A DNA stretch of 64,000 nt from Lacrimispora sp. BS-2 (GCF_040207125.1 NZ_CP157940.1:1054001-1118000); one strand, 5' to 3'; counted from the first letter of the stretch, positions 1-8,778 are shown. Translations and numbers: made by a program. The notes: generated from the letters alone by a model not told the origin.

Positions 1-896
1 ATGTTCCGTTTGCCATTGCAGATGCCACCGCTCTTACAGAAGCCGGTTATGTGGGCGAGGATGTGGAGAACATCCTTTTAAAACTCATTCAGGCGGCTGA
101 TTATGACATCAGCAGGGCAGAATATGGAATCATCTATATTGATGAGATTGATAAAATAACAAAGAAGTCGGAAAATGTTTCCATTACCAGGGACGTTTCC
201 GGTGAAGGCGTACAGCAGGCTCTTTTAAAGATCCTGGAAGGTACGGTTGCAAGCGTTCCGCCTCAGGGTGGAAGAAAGCATCCCCACCAGGAACTTTTAC
301 AAATTAATACGACCAACATTCTGTTCATCTGCGGCGGTGCCTTTGATGGATTGGAAAAAATCATTGAACGCCGGTTAAGCGCTGGTTCCATCGGCTTTAA
401 TGCGGAAATTGTAGATAAGAATAAGATGGATATTGATGATCTTCTGAAAAAGACCCTTCCTCAGGATCTGGTGAAATTCGGATTGATACCGGAGTTTATC
501 GGCCGGGTGCCGATTACCGTATCCCTGGAGCTCCTGGACCGGGAAGCACTTGTGAAGATTTTAACAGAGCCGAAGAATGCCCTGGTCAAACAGTATCAAA
601 AGCTGTTTGAACTGGATGATGTGAAACTTGAGCTGACAAAAGAAGCGGTTGAGCGGATCGCTGAGCTGGCAGTGGAGAGAAAAACAGGCGCCAGAGGCTT
701 GCGTTCCATTATGGAAAGCGTAATGATGGAGTTGATGTACGAAATTCCATCTGACAGCAGCATTGGAATCTGCACGATTACCAGGGAAGTTGTAGATAAA
801 AAGGGTGAGCCGGAGCTGATTTATCGGGATACGGCAGTTCCCAGAAAATCACTGGCTCAGAAATTAAGAAAAGATAAGACAGGCGAGATCGCATAG
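1..896 (+). CDS. clpX: ATP-dependent Clp protease ATP-binding subunit ClpX (3' part)
   Basis: AAA+ unfoldase that recognises substrates and feeds them to the ClpP peptidase in the cytoplasm. The reading frame is already open at the left edge, so the N-terminal zinc-binding domain and the Walker A motif lie outside the window. Visible in order are the conserved segment [11 protein letters not shown], the Walker B box IIYIDEIDK, the substrate-contacting pore region, the ClpX-typical [14 protein letters not shown] and FICGGAFDG, the IGF-type loop SIGF that docks on ClpP, FIGRVP, and the sensor 2 arginine segment [11 protein letters not shown]. The next gene is lon, so two AAA+ protease genes sit together, followed by ysxC, which is the common Firmicute order. 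A terminator-like hairpin separates clpX from lon. Identity is certain; only the missing start is open. Confidence 0.97.
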   Translation, partial: VPFAIADATALTEAGYVGEDVENILLKLIQAADYDISRAEYGIIYIDEIDKITKKSENVSITRDVSGEGVQQALLKILEGTVASVPPQGGRKHPHQELLQINTTNILFICGGAFDGLEKIIERRLSAGSIGFNAEIVDKNKMDIDDLLKKTLPQDLVKFGLIPEFIGRVPITVSLELLDREALVKILTEPKNALVKQYQKLFELDDVKLELTKEAVERIAELAVERKTGARGLRSIMESVMMELMYEIPSDSSIGICTITREVVDKKGEPELIYRDTAVPRKSLAQKLRKDKTGEIA

Positions 897-916
897 GTCC
901 CTGCATGAGTCGGGAA

Positions 917-955
917 GGTGTTACAGCGAGAAAAATCTGCTGGAACACCTTTTTG
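917..955 (+). terminator. Terminator-like hairpin between clpX and lon
   Basis: GGTGTTACAGC pairs with GCTGGAACACC (one mismatch) around an 11-nt A-rich loop and is followed directly by TTTTT. It could end clpX mRNA or reduce read-through into lon, so lon may be partly uncoupled from clpX. Confidence 0.7.
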
Positions 956-975
956 AATGCAAAGGAGAGAACACA

Positions 976-3294
976 ATGGTGGATAAGACAATCACAATGC
1001 CAGTTATCGCCCTGCGAGGCATGACTGTTCTTCCCAAAATGATGCTGCATTTTGACATCAGCCGGACAAAATCCATTGCGGCTGTGGAGAAGGCGATGGT
1101 AGGAGAACAGAAAGTATGTCTGGTTACCCAGAAGAATTCTGAGGAAGCTGACCCTGGAATCGAAGATTTGTATCAGGTCGGCACAGTGGCTCTCATCAAG
1201 CAGCTTGTAAAGCTGCCTGGTAATGTGATCCGCGTTATGGTAGAAGGCGTGGAACGGGTGGAGCTCTTAACTCTTGACAGTGAGGAACCCATGCTGGTGG
1301 GAGAGGTTATAAAGACCCTGGAAGCAGATGATTCCATTGAATATATCACCAAACAGGCTATGATCCAGATCATTCAGGAAAAGCTGGAGGAATACGGCAA
1401 GGAGAACCCCAGGATTGCAAAGGAAGTACTTCCTAATCTTATGGTGCTTACAGACCTTGGCGAGCTTTTGGACCAGATTGCCGTACAGCTTTCCTGGGAT
1501 TACCGGGTACGCCAGCAGGTGCTTGAAAGCATTCTTTTGGAGGACCGGTATGCGCTGGTCATGAAGCGGCTGATAACGGAGATCGAGGTCACAAAGGTAA
1601 AGCGGGAATTACAGTCCCACGTAAAGGAACGGATCGACAAGAACCAGAAGGATTATATCTTAAGGGAACAGCTTAAGGTGATCCGGGAGGAACTGGGAGA
1701 AGACAACCCTCTGTCCGATGCAGACGATTATTTGAAAAAGCTTAAGGCTTTAAAGGCAGATAAGGAGACTAAGGATAAGATCCAGAAGGAAATTGACCGC
1801 TTTAAGGCCATGCCTGGCGGAAGTCAGGAAGCCAATGTGGTCCGCATGTATCTTGAGACAGTCATGGAACTTCCGTGGAAGAAGCTTTCTAAGGATAATA
1901 ACAGCATTACTCATGCAGAGGAGATCTTAAATGAGGATCATTACGGCCTTGAAAAGGTAAAGGAGCGGATTCTGGAGTATCTGGCAGTCCGCGTGCTTAC
2001 AAAGAAAGGATCCAGCCCAATCATCTGCCTGGTAGGACCTCCTGGAACGGGAAAAACTTCCATAGCCAGATCCGTGGCAAAGGCCTTAAATAAGGAGTAT
2101 GTAAGAATCAGCCTGGGAGGAATCCGGGATGAAGCGGAGATACGCGGACACCGGAAAACCTATGTGGGCGCCATGCCAGGCAGGATTGTGGAGGCCTTTA
2201 GGCAGGCCGGAGTCAGTAATCCATTAATGCTTCTTGATGAAATCGACAAGGTCAGCAGTGATTATAAGGGTGATACTTCTTCCGCCCTTCTGGAAGTGCT
2301 TGACAGCGAACAGAATGTGAAATTCAGGGACCATTATGTAGAGATTCCCATTGATTTATCCAATGTGCTGTTTCTTGCAACGGCTAATACCACGACCACC
2401 ATACCGGGGCCGCTTCTGGACCGTATGGAAGTAATTGAAGTAAATAGCTATACGGAGAATGAAAAATTCCATATTGCAAAGAATTACTTAGTAAGAAAGC
2501 AGCGGGAAAAGAATGGACTTACTGAAAAGCAGGTGTCCATATCGGACAAGGCTCTTGAAAAGATCATTCACCACTATACCAGAGAGGCCGGAGTCAGGAA
2601 TTTAGAAAGACGGATCGGAGCTGTTTTCAGAAAAGCAGCAAGAGAATTTCTGGAAGATGAAAAAAGTACGATAGAGATTTCGGAAAATAATCTGGAGAAA
2701 TATTTAGGCAAAGAAAAAGTACAATTTGAAGATGTAAACGAGGAAGACCAGGTGGGAATCGTAAGAGGCCTTGCGTGGACCAGCGTCGGAGGAAATACTC
2801 TTCAGATCGAAGTCAATGTCATGCCGGGAAAGGGAACCCTTCAGATGACCGGACAGATGGGCGATGTCATGAAAGAATCCGCCCAGACGGCTTTAAGCTA
2901 TGTCAGGTCGGTTTGCCCGGAATTTAAGGTGAAGGATGATTATTTTGAAAAACATGATATCCACCTTCACATTCCGGAAGGAGCCGTACCAAAAGATGGC
3001 CCGTCGGCAGGAATCACCATGGCAACGGCCATGCTGTCCGCAGTTACCAATAAGAAAGTAAATGCCAGGGTGGCCATGACCGGAGAGATTACACTTCGCG
3101 GCCGTGTTCTGCCTATCGGAGGCCTTAAGGAAAAGATCCTGGCTGCCCGTATGGCCCACATAGAGAAGGTCCTGGTTCCGGACAGGAACCGCCCGGATAT
3201 TGCAGAACTGTCAGAGGAGATCATCGGAGACCTTGAAATCATATATGTGAAGAACATGTCTGAGGTTTTAAAAGAAGCCTTCATCCAGAAATAG
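976..3294 (+). CDS. lon: ATP-dependent endopeptidase Lon (LonA type)
   Basis: Cytoplasmic AAA+ serine protease that degrades misfolded and some regulatory proteins. At 772 residues it has the normal bacterial LonA length. The N-terminal substrate domain (about 1-200, starting PVIALRGMTVLPKM) is followed by a helical linker, the AAA+ domain with Walker A GPPGTGKTS near residue 354 and Walker B MLLDEIDK, and the C-terminal protease domain. The catalytic Ser677 lies in KDGPSAGIT and Lys718 in GGLKEKILA, giving the Ser-Lys dyad. The start has the ribosome site AAGGAGAG eight bases upstream. It follows clpX and precedes ysxC, a conserved order in Firmicutes. Confidence 0.98.
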   Translation: MVDKTITMPVIALRGMTVLPKMMLHFDISRTKSIAAVEKAMVGEQKVCLVTQKNSEEADPGIEDLYQVGTVALIKQLVKLPGNVIRVMVEGVERVELLTLDSEEPMLVGEVIKTLEADDSIEYITKQAMIQIIQEKLEEYGKENPRIAKEVLPNLMVLTDLGELLDQIAVQLSWDYRVRQQVLESILLEDRYALVMKRLITEIEVTKVKRELQSHVKERIDKNQKDYILREQLKVIREELGEDNPLSDADDYLKKLKALKADKETKDKIQKEIDRFKAMPGGSQEANVVRMYLETVMELPWKKLSKDNNSITHAEEILNEDHYGLEKVKERILEYLAVRVLTKKGSSPIICLVGPPGTGKTSIARSVAKALNKEYVRISLGGIRDEAEIRGHRKTYVGAMPGRIVEAFRQAGVSNPLMLLDEIDKVSSDYKGDTSSALLEVLDSEQNVKFRDHYVEIPIDLSNVLFLATANTTTTIPGPLLDRMEVIEVNSYTENEKFHIAKNYLVRKQREKNGLTEKQVSISDKALEKIIHHYTREAGVRNLERRIGAVFRKAAREFLEDEKSTIEISENNLEKYLGKEKVQFEDVNEEDQVGIVRGLAWTSVGGNTLQIEVNVMPGKGTLQMTGQMGDVMKESAQTALSYVRSVCPEFKVKDDYFEKHDIHLHIPEGAVPKDGPSAGITMATAMLSAVTNKKVNARVAMTGEITLRGRVLPIGGLKEKILAARMAHIEKVLVPDRNRPDIAELSEEIIGDLEIIYVKNMSEVLKEAFIQK

Positions 3295-3310
3295 AAATGC
3301 CTTTACAGGT

Positions 3311-3367
3311 ATGTCACTATGCCCTAAAAGCGGCTTTTATGCCCAAAAAGCATGGGCAGGAAAGAGG
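3311..3367 (+). repeat. Dispersed palindromic leader repeat, copy 1 (before ysxC)
   Basis: Core ATGCCCAAAAAGCATGGGCA forms a hairpin (TGCCC/GGGCA) and is followed by GGAAAGAGG, which lies just in front of the ysxC ATG and probably acts as its ribosome site. A second partial half unit (TATGCCCTAAAAGCGG) lies immediately upstream. Related units occur at 8615-8722, 15774-15821, 43945-44040 and 49802-49850. Confidence 0.75.
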
Positions 3368-3373
3368 AATCAT

Positions 3374-3973
3374 ATGATCATTAAAACAGTAGAACTGGAG
3401 ACTGTGTGCGGAATAACCAGCAAGCTTCCGGAGAATACAAAGCCGGAGTTTGCCTTTGTGGGCAAGTCCAATGTGGGAAAATCTTCTCTCATAAACGCCC
3501 TGATGAACCGCAAATCCTTTGCAAGAACCTCGTCCCAGCCGGGAAAGACCCAGACCATTAATTTCTATAACATCAACGATGCTTTATACTATGTGGATCT
3601 TCCGGGCTACGGCTATGCCAAGGTATCCGTGGAAGTAAAGGCAAAATGGGGGAAAATGATAGAAAACTATCTTCATAAGTCCCCCATGCTCCGGTGCGTG
3701 TTTTTGCTGATTGATATCCGCCACGAGCCTTCTGAGAATGATAAGACCATGTACGACTGGGTCGTATACAACGGCTATCAGCCTATCATCATTGCCACCA
3801 AGCTGGACAAGATCAAGAGGAGCCAGGTACAGAAATCCTTAAAGACCCTTCGCACAGGGCTTGGAATCGGAAGTGATGTTATTGTCATTCCCTTTTCTGC
3901 TGAAACCAAGCAGGGCAGGGAAGAGATATGGGAGATAATTTCAGAATCCGTAAATAGTCTTGACAATGAGTAA
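3374..3973 (+). CDS. ysxC: Ribosome biogenesis GTP-binding protein YsxC/EngB
   Basis: Essential TrmE-Era-EngA family GTPase for late assembly of the large ribosomal subunit. The 199-residue product has the G1 loop GKSNVGKSS (about 30-38), the switch segment SQPGKTQTINFY, G3 DLPGYGYAKV and G4 TKLDK, all typical of YsxC. I start at the second ATG, giving MIIKTVELET, because an in-frame ATG 63 bases upstream would translate the palindromic repeat instead of conserved protein. The repeat's GGAAAGAGG end supplies the ribosome site. It lies 16 bases after lon if counted from the earlier ATG and is probably co-transcribed with it. Confidence 0.95.
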   Translation: MIIKTVELETVCGITSKLPENTKPEFAFVGKSNVGKSSLINALMNRKSFARTSSQPGKTQTINFYNINDALYYVDLPGYGYAKVSVEVKAKWGKMIENYLHKSPMLRCVFLLIDIRHEPSENDKTMYDWVVYNGYQPIIIATKLDKIKRSQVQKSLKTLRTGLGIGSDVIVIPFSAETKQGREEIWEIISESVNSLDNE

Positions 3974-3988
3974 AAATCTTTTTATAAT
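3960..3988 (+). promoter_or_regulatory. Sigma-A promoter of the amino-acid ABC operon
   Basis: TTGACA, a 17-base spacer and TATAAT: a consensus housekeeping promoter that overlaps the last codons of ysxC and reads into the substrate-binding-protein gene at 4041. Confidence 0.8.
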
Positions 3989-4015
3989 GAACCTATTTAT
4001 TACATAGAGTTCATT
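3986..4015 (+). promoter_or_regulatory. Inverted repeat over -10/+1 of the amino-acid ABC promoter
   Basis: AATGAAC and GTTCATT face each other across 16 bases, overlapping the end of the -10 box and the expected transcription start. It could be an operator for an unidentified repressor, or a weak terminator for ysxC since TTT follows. Confidence 0.4.
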
Positions 4016-4040
4016 TTAGCAGGAAGAGGAGAAAACAGTT

Positions 4041-4922
4041 ATGAAAAAGACAATAAGAAAAATCGTATCAACTCTTATGGCAGCAACCCTGGCAGCGTCC
4101 TTTCTGACTGCCTGCGGAGGCGGAAATGCCGCCACAGGCACGTCTGCGGCAGCCGGCAAGGAAGCAGGAGATAAAAAGGTGTTAAAGGTTGCCATGGAGT
4201 GCAGCTACGCACCATACAACTGGACTCAGCCCACAGATGCTAACGGAGCCGTTCCTATTTCAGGAAGCTCTGATTACGCTTATGGCTATGACGTTATGAT
4301 GGCTAAGAAGATTGCGGATGAGCTGGGCTATGGACTGGAAATTGTTAAGCTGGACTGGGATTCTCTTGTTCCTGCAGTTCAGTCCGGAAAGGTTGATTGT
4401 GTCATTGCCGGTCAGTCTGTTACAGCAGAACGTATGCAGTCCGTTGATTTTACAGATCCTTACTACTATGCAACCATTGTTACTCTGGTGAAAACCGGAG
4501 GCAAGTATGAGAATGCAAAGAGCGTTGCCGATTTTTCCGGGGCAACCTGTACTTCCCAGTTAAATACCATCTGGTATGATAACTGCCTGCCTCAGGTTCC
4601 TGATGCAGATATTCAGCCTGCCCAGGAATCCGCACCGGCCATGCTGGTATCTTTAAGCTCCGGCAGATGCGACCTGGTGGTAACAGACAAGCCTACCGGT
4701 CAGGCAGCGCTGGTTGCTTATCCTGACTTCAAACTCCTTGATTTCACCGGAACAGAGGGCGGGTTTAAGGTTTCTGATGAAGATATCAACATCGGCATCT
4801 CATTGAAAAAAGGAAATACGGAATTAAAGGATGCCATGAACGGAGTACTTGCCAAAATGAGCAAGGATGATTTTGACCAGATGATGGAAGAAGCAATATC
4901 CGTTCAGCCATTATCAAAGTAA
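4041..4922 (+). CDS. Polar amino-acid ABC transporter substrate-binding lipoprotein
   Basis: Family 3 solute-binding protein that captures an amino acid outside the membrane and delivers it to the permease. The 293-residue product starts with a signal peptide and the lipobox FLTAC, so Cys25 is the predicted lipidation site. The mature part shows the typical binding-protein flow: KVAMECSYAPYNW, the two-lobe GYDVMMAKKIADELG segment, and DCVIAGQSVTAERMQSVDFT. The linker after the lipobox is rich in Gly, Ala and Thr. Ribosome site GAAGAGGAG precedes the ATG. It is first in a three-gene operon with its own promoter. The ligand cannot be named from sequence alone. Confidence 0.92.
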   Translation: MKKTIRKIVSTLMAATLAASFLTACGGGNAATGTSAAAGKEAGDKKVLKVAMECSYAPYNWTQPTDANGAVPISGSSDYAYGYDVMMAKKIADELGYGLEIVKLDWDSLVPAVQSGKVDCVIAGQSVTAERMQSVDFTDPYYYATIVTLVKTGGKYENAKSVADFSGATCTSQLNTIWYDNCLPQVPDADIQPAQESAPAMLVSLSSGRCDLVVTDKPTGQAALVAYPDFKLLDFTGTEGGFKVSDEDINIGISLKKGNTELKDAMNGVLAKMSKDDFDQMMEEAISVQPLSK

Positions 4923-4940
4923 TTCGGGTAAATACCTACA

Positions 4941-4983
4941 GGCAGCAGCCACAGTCAAGCAGGCTTGACCTTGGCTCTTTGCC
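4941..4983 (+). promoter_or_regulatory. Intercistronic hairpin after the binding-protein gene
   Basis: Three nested stems (GGCA/TGCC, GCCA/TGGC, GTCAAG/CTTGAC) form one long hairpin without a proper U-tract. Such structures often protect binding-protein mRNA or lower permease expression. Confidence 0.6.
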
Positions 4984-5019
4984 TTTACGGGAATAAAGAA
5001 TAGAATCAGGGCTTGCGCA

Positions 5020-5051
5020 GGCACGGAACAAGAGTGTTCTTATTTCGTGCC
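5020..5051 (+). promoter_or_regulatory. Second intercistronic hairpin before the permease
   Basis: GGCACGGAA pairs with TTTCGTGCC, and AAGA with TCTT, around a GTGT loop. It lies 43 bases upstream of the permease ATG and probably sets the ratio of binding protein to permease. Confidence 0.55.
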
Positions 5052-5094
5052 GCTTGTTCTGTTTCCACGAAGTACGAGAAGGAGAAGGTAGTAT

Positions 5095-5895
5095 ATGTCT
5101 TTGCCATCAGATTTTTTTGGAAGAATTGTATTTATACTGCAGCATTATGGCCCTTCCTTTTTAAGCGGGGCAGGAAAGACGATGGCAATTGCCATTGTCG
5201 GTACATTCATCGGCTGCATCATTGGTTTTGCCGTAGGAATTATCCAGACAATTCCGGTATTAAAAAGTGACAATCCCATAAAAGGGTTTTTATTAAAACT
5301 AGTAAAAGTAATTTTAAATATTTATGTAGAGGTATTCCGCGGAACTCCTATGATGGTTCAGGCCATGTTTATATTCTACGGCTCTTCCGTGCTCTTTGGC
5401 ATTAACATGTCCATTGTTTTTGCTGCCTATTTTATTGTATCCATTAATACAGGAGCCTATATGGCTGAGACCGTGAGAGGCGGAATCCTTTCCATTGATC
5501 CGGGACAGACCGAGGGCGCAAAGGCCATTGGCATGACCCACTTTCAGACCATGGTCAACGTTATCATGTCTCAGGCGCTGCGCAATATCATGCCTCAGAT
5601 CGGCAATAACCTGATCATCAACATCAAAGATACCTGCGTGCTTTCTGTTATCGGCGTAGTGGAGCTGTTCTATGCCACAAAGGGCGTTGCAGGTGCGTAT
5701 TATACCTATTTTGAAGCATTTGGCGTTACCATGGTCATTTATTTTATCCTGACCTTTACCTGTTCCAGAATTCTCCGTTACTGGGAGAAGAGGATGGATG
5801 GTCCTGACAGCTACGATCTGGCGACCACGGATACTCTGGCTTACACCAGCGGCCTGGTAAAATTCCCAGATCCCAAAGAGAAGGAGGATAAATAA
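5095..5895 (+). CDS. Amino-acid ABC transporter permease (HisM/GlnP type)
   Basis: Integral membrane component of a polar amino-acid importer. The 266-residue protein has about five membrane segments and the ATPase-docking EAA loop, here GQTEGAKAIGMTHFQTM, plus the family signatures EVFRGTPMMVQ and YMAETVRGGI. The ribosome site GAGAAGGAG precedes the ATG. It lies between the binding-protein and ATPase genes, and its stop codon abuts the ATPase ATG, so the two are translationally coupled. It probably works as a homodimer because no second permease is present. Confidence 0.94.
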   Translation: MSLPSDFFGRIVFILQHYGPSFLSGAGKTMAIAIVGTFIGCIIGFAVGIIQTIPVLKSDNPIKGFLLKLVKVILNIYVEVFRGTPMMVQAMFIFYGSSVLFGINMSIVFAAYFIVSINTGAYMAETVRGGILSIDPGQTEGAKAIGMTHFQTMVNVIMSQALRNIMPQIGNNLIINIKDTCVLSVIGVVELFYATKGVAGAYYTYFEAFGVTMVIYFILTFTCSRILRYWEKRMDGPDSYDLATTDTLAYTSGLVKFPDPKEKEDK

Positions 5896-6639
5896 ATGAC
5901 AGGCGGAAAAGTTTTAGAGATTCATCATTTAAGCAAGACCTTTGGGACCAATGTGGTGTTGCGGGACATTGATTTTTCTGTTAATGCCGGGGATGTGACC
6001 TGTATCATCGGAGCCTCAGGTTCCGGAAAGTCAACGCTGCTGCGCTGCATCAACTTACTGGAGACTCCTACCACAGGCGAGATCCTGTACCACGATGTAG
6101 ACATTACGGACCGGAAAATGAACGTTCCTTCCTACCGTACCAAAGTAGGCATGGTGTTCCAGAGCTTTAATCTGTTTAATAATATGACTGTTTTGGAAAA
6201 TTGTCTGGTAGGCCAGGTCAAGGTGCTGAAAAAAGATAAGGAAGAAGCCAGAAAGAAAGCGATGATGTATCTGGAGAAAGTAGGCATGGCTCCATACATC
6301 AATGCAAAGCCAAAGCAGCTTTCCGGCGGACAGAAGCAGAGGGTGGCCATTGCAAGAGCTCTGGCAATGGAACCGGAGATCCTCTTGTTTGATGAGCCGA
6401 CCTCCGCACTGGATCCTCAGATGGTAGGAGAAGTGCTTGCGGTTATGAGGACTCTGGCAAAGGAAGGCCTTACCATGATCATCGTGACTCATGAAATGGC
6501 ATTTGCCAGGGACGTATCTAACCGAGTGGTCTATATGGCAGACGGTGTTATTGAAGAGGAAGGCGCTCCGGCCGATATATTTGGCAATCCAAAGAAAAAT
6601 TCAACAAAAGAATTTTTAAACCGGTTTATGCAGGGATAA
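5896..6639 (+). CDS. Amino-acid ABC transporter ATP-binding protein (GlnQ type)
   Basis: Cytoplasmic ATPase that powers the importer encoded just upstream. The 247-residue protein has Walker [11 protein letters not shown]-loop VFQSFNLF, signature [15 protein letters not shown], Walker [13 protein letters not shown] and the switch histidine in IIVTHEM, all intact. AAGGAGG precedes the ATG and lies within the end of the permease gene. It is the last gene of the operon and a hairpin terminator follows at once. Confidence 0.96.
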   Translation: MTGGKVLEIHHLSKTFGTNVVLRDIDFSVNAGDVTCIIGASGSGKSTLLRCINLLETPTTGEILYHDVDITDRKMNVPSYRTKVGMVFQSFNLFNNMTVLENCLVGQVKVLKKDKEEARKKAMMYLEKVGMAPYINAKPKQLSGGQKQRVAIARALAMEPEILLFDEPTSALDPQMVGEVLAVMRTLAKEGLTMIIVTHEMAFARDVSNRVVYMADGVIEEEGAPADIFGNPKKNSTKEFLNRFMQG

Positions 6640-6682
6640 GAAAAAGCTGATTCAGGATTATGACACTGGATCAGCTTTTTGC
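6640..6682. terminator. Bidirectional terminator between convergent genes
   Basis: AAAAAGCTGAT pairs with ATCAGCTTTTT (one mismatched pair inside). The A- and T-tails make it usable from both strands. It lies between the ABC operon and the convergent acetyltransferase gene. Confidence 0.85.
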
Positions 6683-6722
6683 AATTCCGTATAAAATACC
6701 ATTTCATACGGCCTTTTTCCTA

Positions 6723-7685
6723 TCAATTAAAGTGAGAACCCTTTGACAAAATCCTTTCATCAATACGGCGCACAACGCCATGGGTATAAGCTGTAAAATA
6801 TTTTGACCAAAAACCATATGCAGCTGGATTGATGCTCTCAAAGTCTACGCCGAGGTGGGTGTAACCCTCTGCTTTCAAAGTTTTTATTACATAATTCAGA
6901 AGACTCTGATATACTCCTTTGCCTCGATGTTCCTCAAGACAGAAGGCACCGGTGATGTGGCGGTAATTTGGATTTTCAGTGATAAAGGTTTCACCAGATT
7001 CCGATATTTTTAAATAAGCGCATATTTTGCCTTGGTATTGAGAAACAAAACATCGTTCATGATCCCTTACACAGGTTTCACAAAATGTTTCACATGTTTC
7101 TTGTTTTCGGTTCATAAAAAAAGGGCTGTTATTATAATGTTTGTTTAACAATAAATCAAGTGAATATGCTAAGGAATACTCACTTGATGCAAGTTCTGAA
7201 AACTTATATTCTTCACAAGTCCTGCAATGAAATGGTTCCATAGGGCGGATTGAATCGATGCAGCGCAGGCCAAAGCCGTATTTGAAAAATTGCTGTTGGG
7301 CAATTTCGTCATGGGCATATAGGCAAATACCATGACTGACTGCACCTGCACCCACCCACTTGCGGGCAGCAGCCTGATACATGGCAGCATAAATATCTGC
7401 TCTGTTCTTAAGCGTTGCCGCATTGGCCCACATGGGAGAAAACACACCTCTCACGTCAGTAGATTGAAACGCATTGTCAAATGGCATAATGCTGCACAGA
7501 AATCCAACCATTTCACCATTTTCAAATGCTGCAACACCCAGACCGTTATCAGCAAAATGGGTCAAGTCAGGGAATGCATTGACATTTGGCAGAGCCGGTA
7601 CCTGACAACGTTCTTCTTTGTAGCTGGCAAGTGCCAGGTCGTTTGCCTTGTTAATATGTTCCCTGGTAAAATCAACTACAATCAT
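6723..7685 (-). CDS. GNAT family N-acetyltransferase
   Basis: Predicted acetyl-CoA-dependent acetyltransferase of unknown substrate. The 320-residue product is about twice the length of a single GNAT domain. The C-terminal half (from about residue 210) carries the typical fold, with the acetyl-CoA loop in EEHRGKGVYQSLLNYVIK and the later GVDFESINPAAYGFWSKYF, while the N-terminal half looks like a second, degenerate GNAT-like domain (EHINKANDLALASYKEER). I start at MIVVDF, because GAGGAG lies ten bases upstream, rather than at an in-frame ATG 63 bases earlier that lacks a ribosome site. Confidence 0.85.
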   Translation of the reverse strand: MIVVDFTREHINKANDLALASYKEERCQVPALPNVNAFPDLTHFADNGLGVAAFENGEMVGFLCSIMPFDNAFQSTDVRGVFSPMWANAATLKNRADIYAAMYQAAARKWVGAGAVSHGICLYAHDEIAQQQFFKYGFGLRCIDSIRPMEPFHCRTCEEYKFSELASSEYSLAYSLDLLLNKHYNNSPFFMNRKQETCETFCETCVRDHERCFVSQYQGKICAYLKISESGETFITENPNYRHITGAFCLEEHRGKGVYQSLLNYVIKTLKAEGYTHLGVDFESINPAAYGFWSKYFTAYTHGVVRRIDERILSKGSHFN

Positions 7686-7734
7686 CTTTTCATTACTCCT
7701 CTTTTCGTTATGGGTAATGGACACTGGTATAAAT

Positions 7735-8049
7735 TTATTTGGGCGCATCGGAAACCCGCTGCGGATGAATCATTTCCTCTTCAACCGGCACTCCCTGAAT
7801 GGGAACCGGCACTTCCGGCTTCTCGGATACACTGTCATGAACCGGTTTGGCAAAAAGATTTCGTACTTTGATCCGGATAAAGGTTTTTGCCACTTTGATG
7901 GATATTGCAAAAATAATAAATGGAAGAATGATGGTTAAAAACAGCCTTACCTTAAAACGGAACTTTTTTTTCTTAAATTGTTTTATATGGAGCTGATATT
8001 GGTCATTTATTTTTGGAAACAATGTTTTCTTTGTCTGAATTTTATTCAA
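7735..8049 (-). CDS. Small single-pass membrane protein of unknown function
   Basis: A 104-residue protein I do not recognise. A strongly basic N-terminus (KQFKKKKFRFKVR) is followed by one hydrophobic segment (LFLTIILPFIIFAISI, about 36-52), then a proline- and glutamate-rich tail that would lie outside if the positive-inside rule holds. It starts with TTG behind GGGGGAT. It lies between the acetyltransferase and DUF4364 genes on the same strand, with gaps of 49 and 35 bases, so the three may be co-transcribed. Confidence 0.6.
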   Translation of the reverse strand: MNKIQTKKTLFPKINDQYQLHIKQFKKKKFRFKVRLFLTIILPFIIFAISIKVAKTFIRIKVRNLFAKPVHDSVSEKPEVPVPIQGVPVEEEMIHPQRVSDAPK

Positions 8050-8084
8050 GATGAATCCCCCTTATGTTTCTGCTGGATGAAATA

Positions 8085-8609
8085 TTAAGAGCCGCTCATC
8101 AGTGCCTTCATGGCAAATGCATAAATTTCCTGACTCCTTGACTTCCAGTGATCACACATGATTTCCGCCTGATCCTTGTCCGGTACAGACAGTTCTAAGT
8201 TTATCAGGCAGCTTTTTCCTTCCCGGACCTGGCAGTGGACAATGTAGTCATGGCTGGTGGACTTATAGAAATCAGCAGTTACGCCTACCTCATTGCGTAG
8301 CCGGAACTTGTTCTCCTTTAAATATTCATCCATATCATTGATGATTGCCGGTGAAATTTTGCTACCGAAAAAGGAAAGGGTTTCTTCCCCTTCCTTGGTA
8401 ATTTCGTACCGGCTGCTGTTATGGTTAGTTTCCACATTAAGTAGTCTGGCCTCCAGCAGTTCATTCAATGCCTGATTGAGCGTAAAATATGTGGTATATT
8501 CGTGCTCCAGAAAAAAGTTTGACAGTTGTGCGCTTGTCAGGGGGAAATTAACCTGTTTAAGCATGTATAAAATCATAAGTTTGTACAGGGTCATAGGTTC
8601 TGACAGCAT
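8085..8609 (-). CDS. DUF4364 family winged-helix protein
   Basis: Predicted DNA-binding regulator of unknown target. The 174-residue protein begins MTLYKLMILYMLKQVNFPLT, a winged-helix/PadR-like N-terminal domain, with EITKEGEETLSFF as the wing and a C-terminal alpha/beta domain. This matches what I know of the DUF4364 family common in Lachnospiraceae. I start at MLSEPM, because upstream codons would translate the end of the palindromic repeat. The repeat's GGAAAGAGG segment ends six bases before the ATG and is the likely ribosome site. Two tandem repeat units form its entire near-upstream region. Confidence 0.8.
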   Translation of the reverse strand: MLSEPMTLYKLMILYMLKQVNFPLTSAQLSNFFLEHEYTTYFTLNQALNELLEARLLNVETNHNSSRYEITKEGEETLSFFGSKISPAIINDMDEYLKENKFRLRNEVGVTADFYKSTSHDYIVHCQVREGKSCLINLELSVPDKDQAEIMCDHWKSRSQEIYAFAMKALMSGS

Positions 8610-8614
8610 AGTTA

Positions 8615-8663
8615 CCTCTTTCCTGCCCACGCTTTTTGGGCATAAAGGTATACCCGTAGGGTG
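8615..8663 (-). repeat. Dispersed palindromic leader repeat, copy 2 (proximal unit)
   Basis: On the minus strand the order is ACCCTACGGGTATACC, then TTTATGCCCAAAAAGCG, TGGGCAGGAAAGAGG and finally the DUF4364 start codon. It is oriented like the other copies, with the purine-rich end towards the gene. Confidence 0.8.
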
Positions 8664-8666
8664 TTA

Positions 8667-8722
8667 CCTCTTTCCTGCCCACGCTTTCTGGGCATTAAGG
8701 TATCCCTGTAAGGGGATACCTC
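8667..8722 (-). repeat. Dispersed palindromic leader repeat, copy 3 (distal unit, tandem)
   Basis: A second unit directly upstream of copy 2, same orientation: GGTATCCCCTTACAGGGATACC (a perfect outer hairpin, written here only as the GGTATCCC/GGGATACC arms), then TTAATGCCCAGAAAGCG and TGGGCAGGAAAGAGG. Confidence 0.8.
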
Positions 8723-8757
8723 AAGTGATGCGCTTGCTGCGCCGTAAATTCAAGGAT

Positions 8758-8778
8758 AGTGAAAGCAGTTTTTCACTG
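8758..8778 (-). terminator. Possible terminator hairpin after malic enzyme
   Basis: AGTGAAA/TTTCACT arms lie just past the malic enzyme stop codon. The U-tract is poor, so this is only a candidate. Confidence 0.3.
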
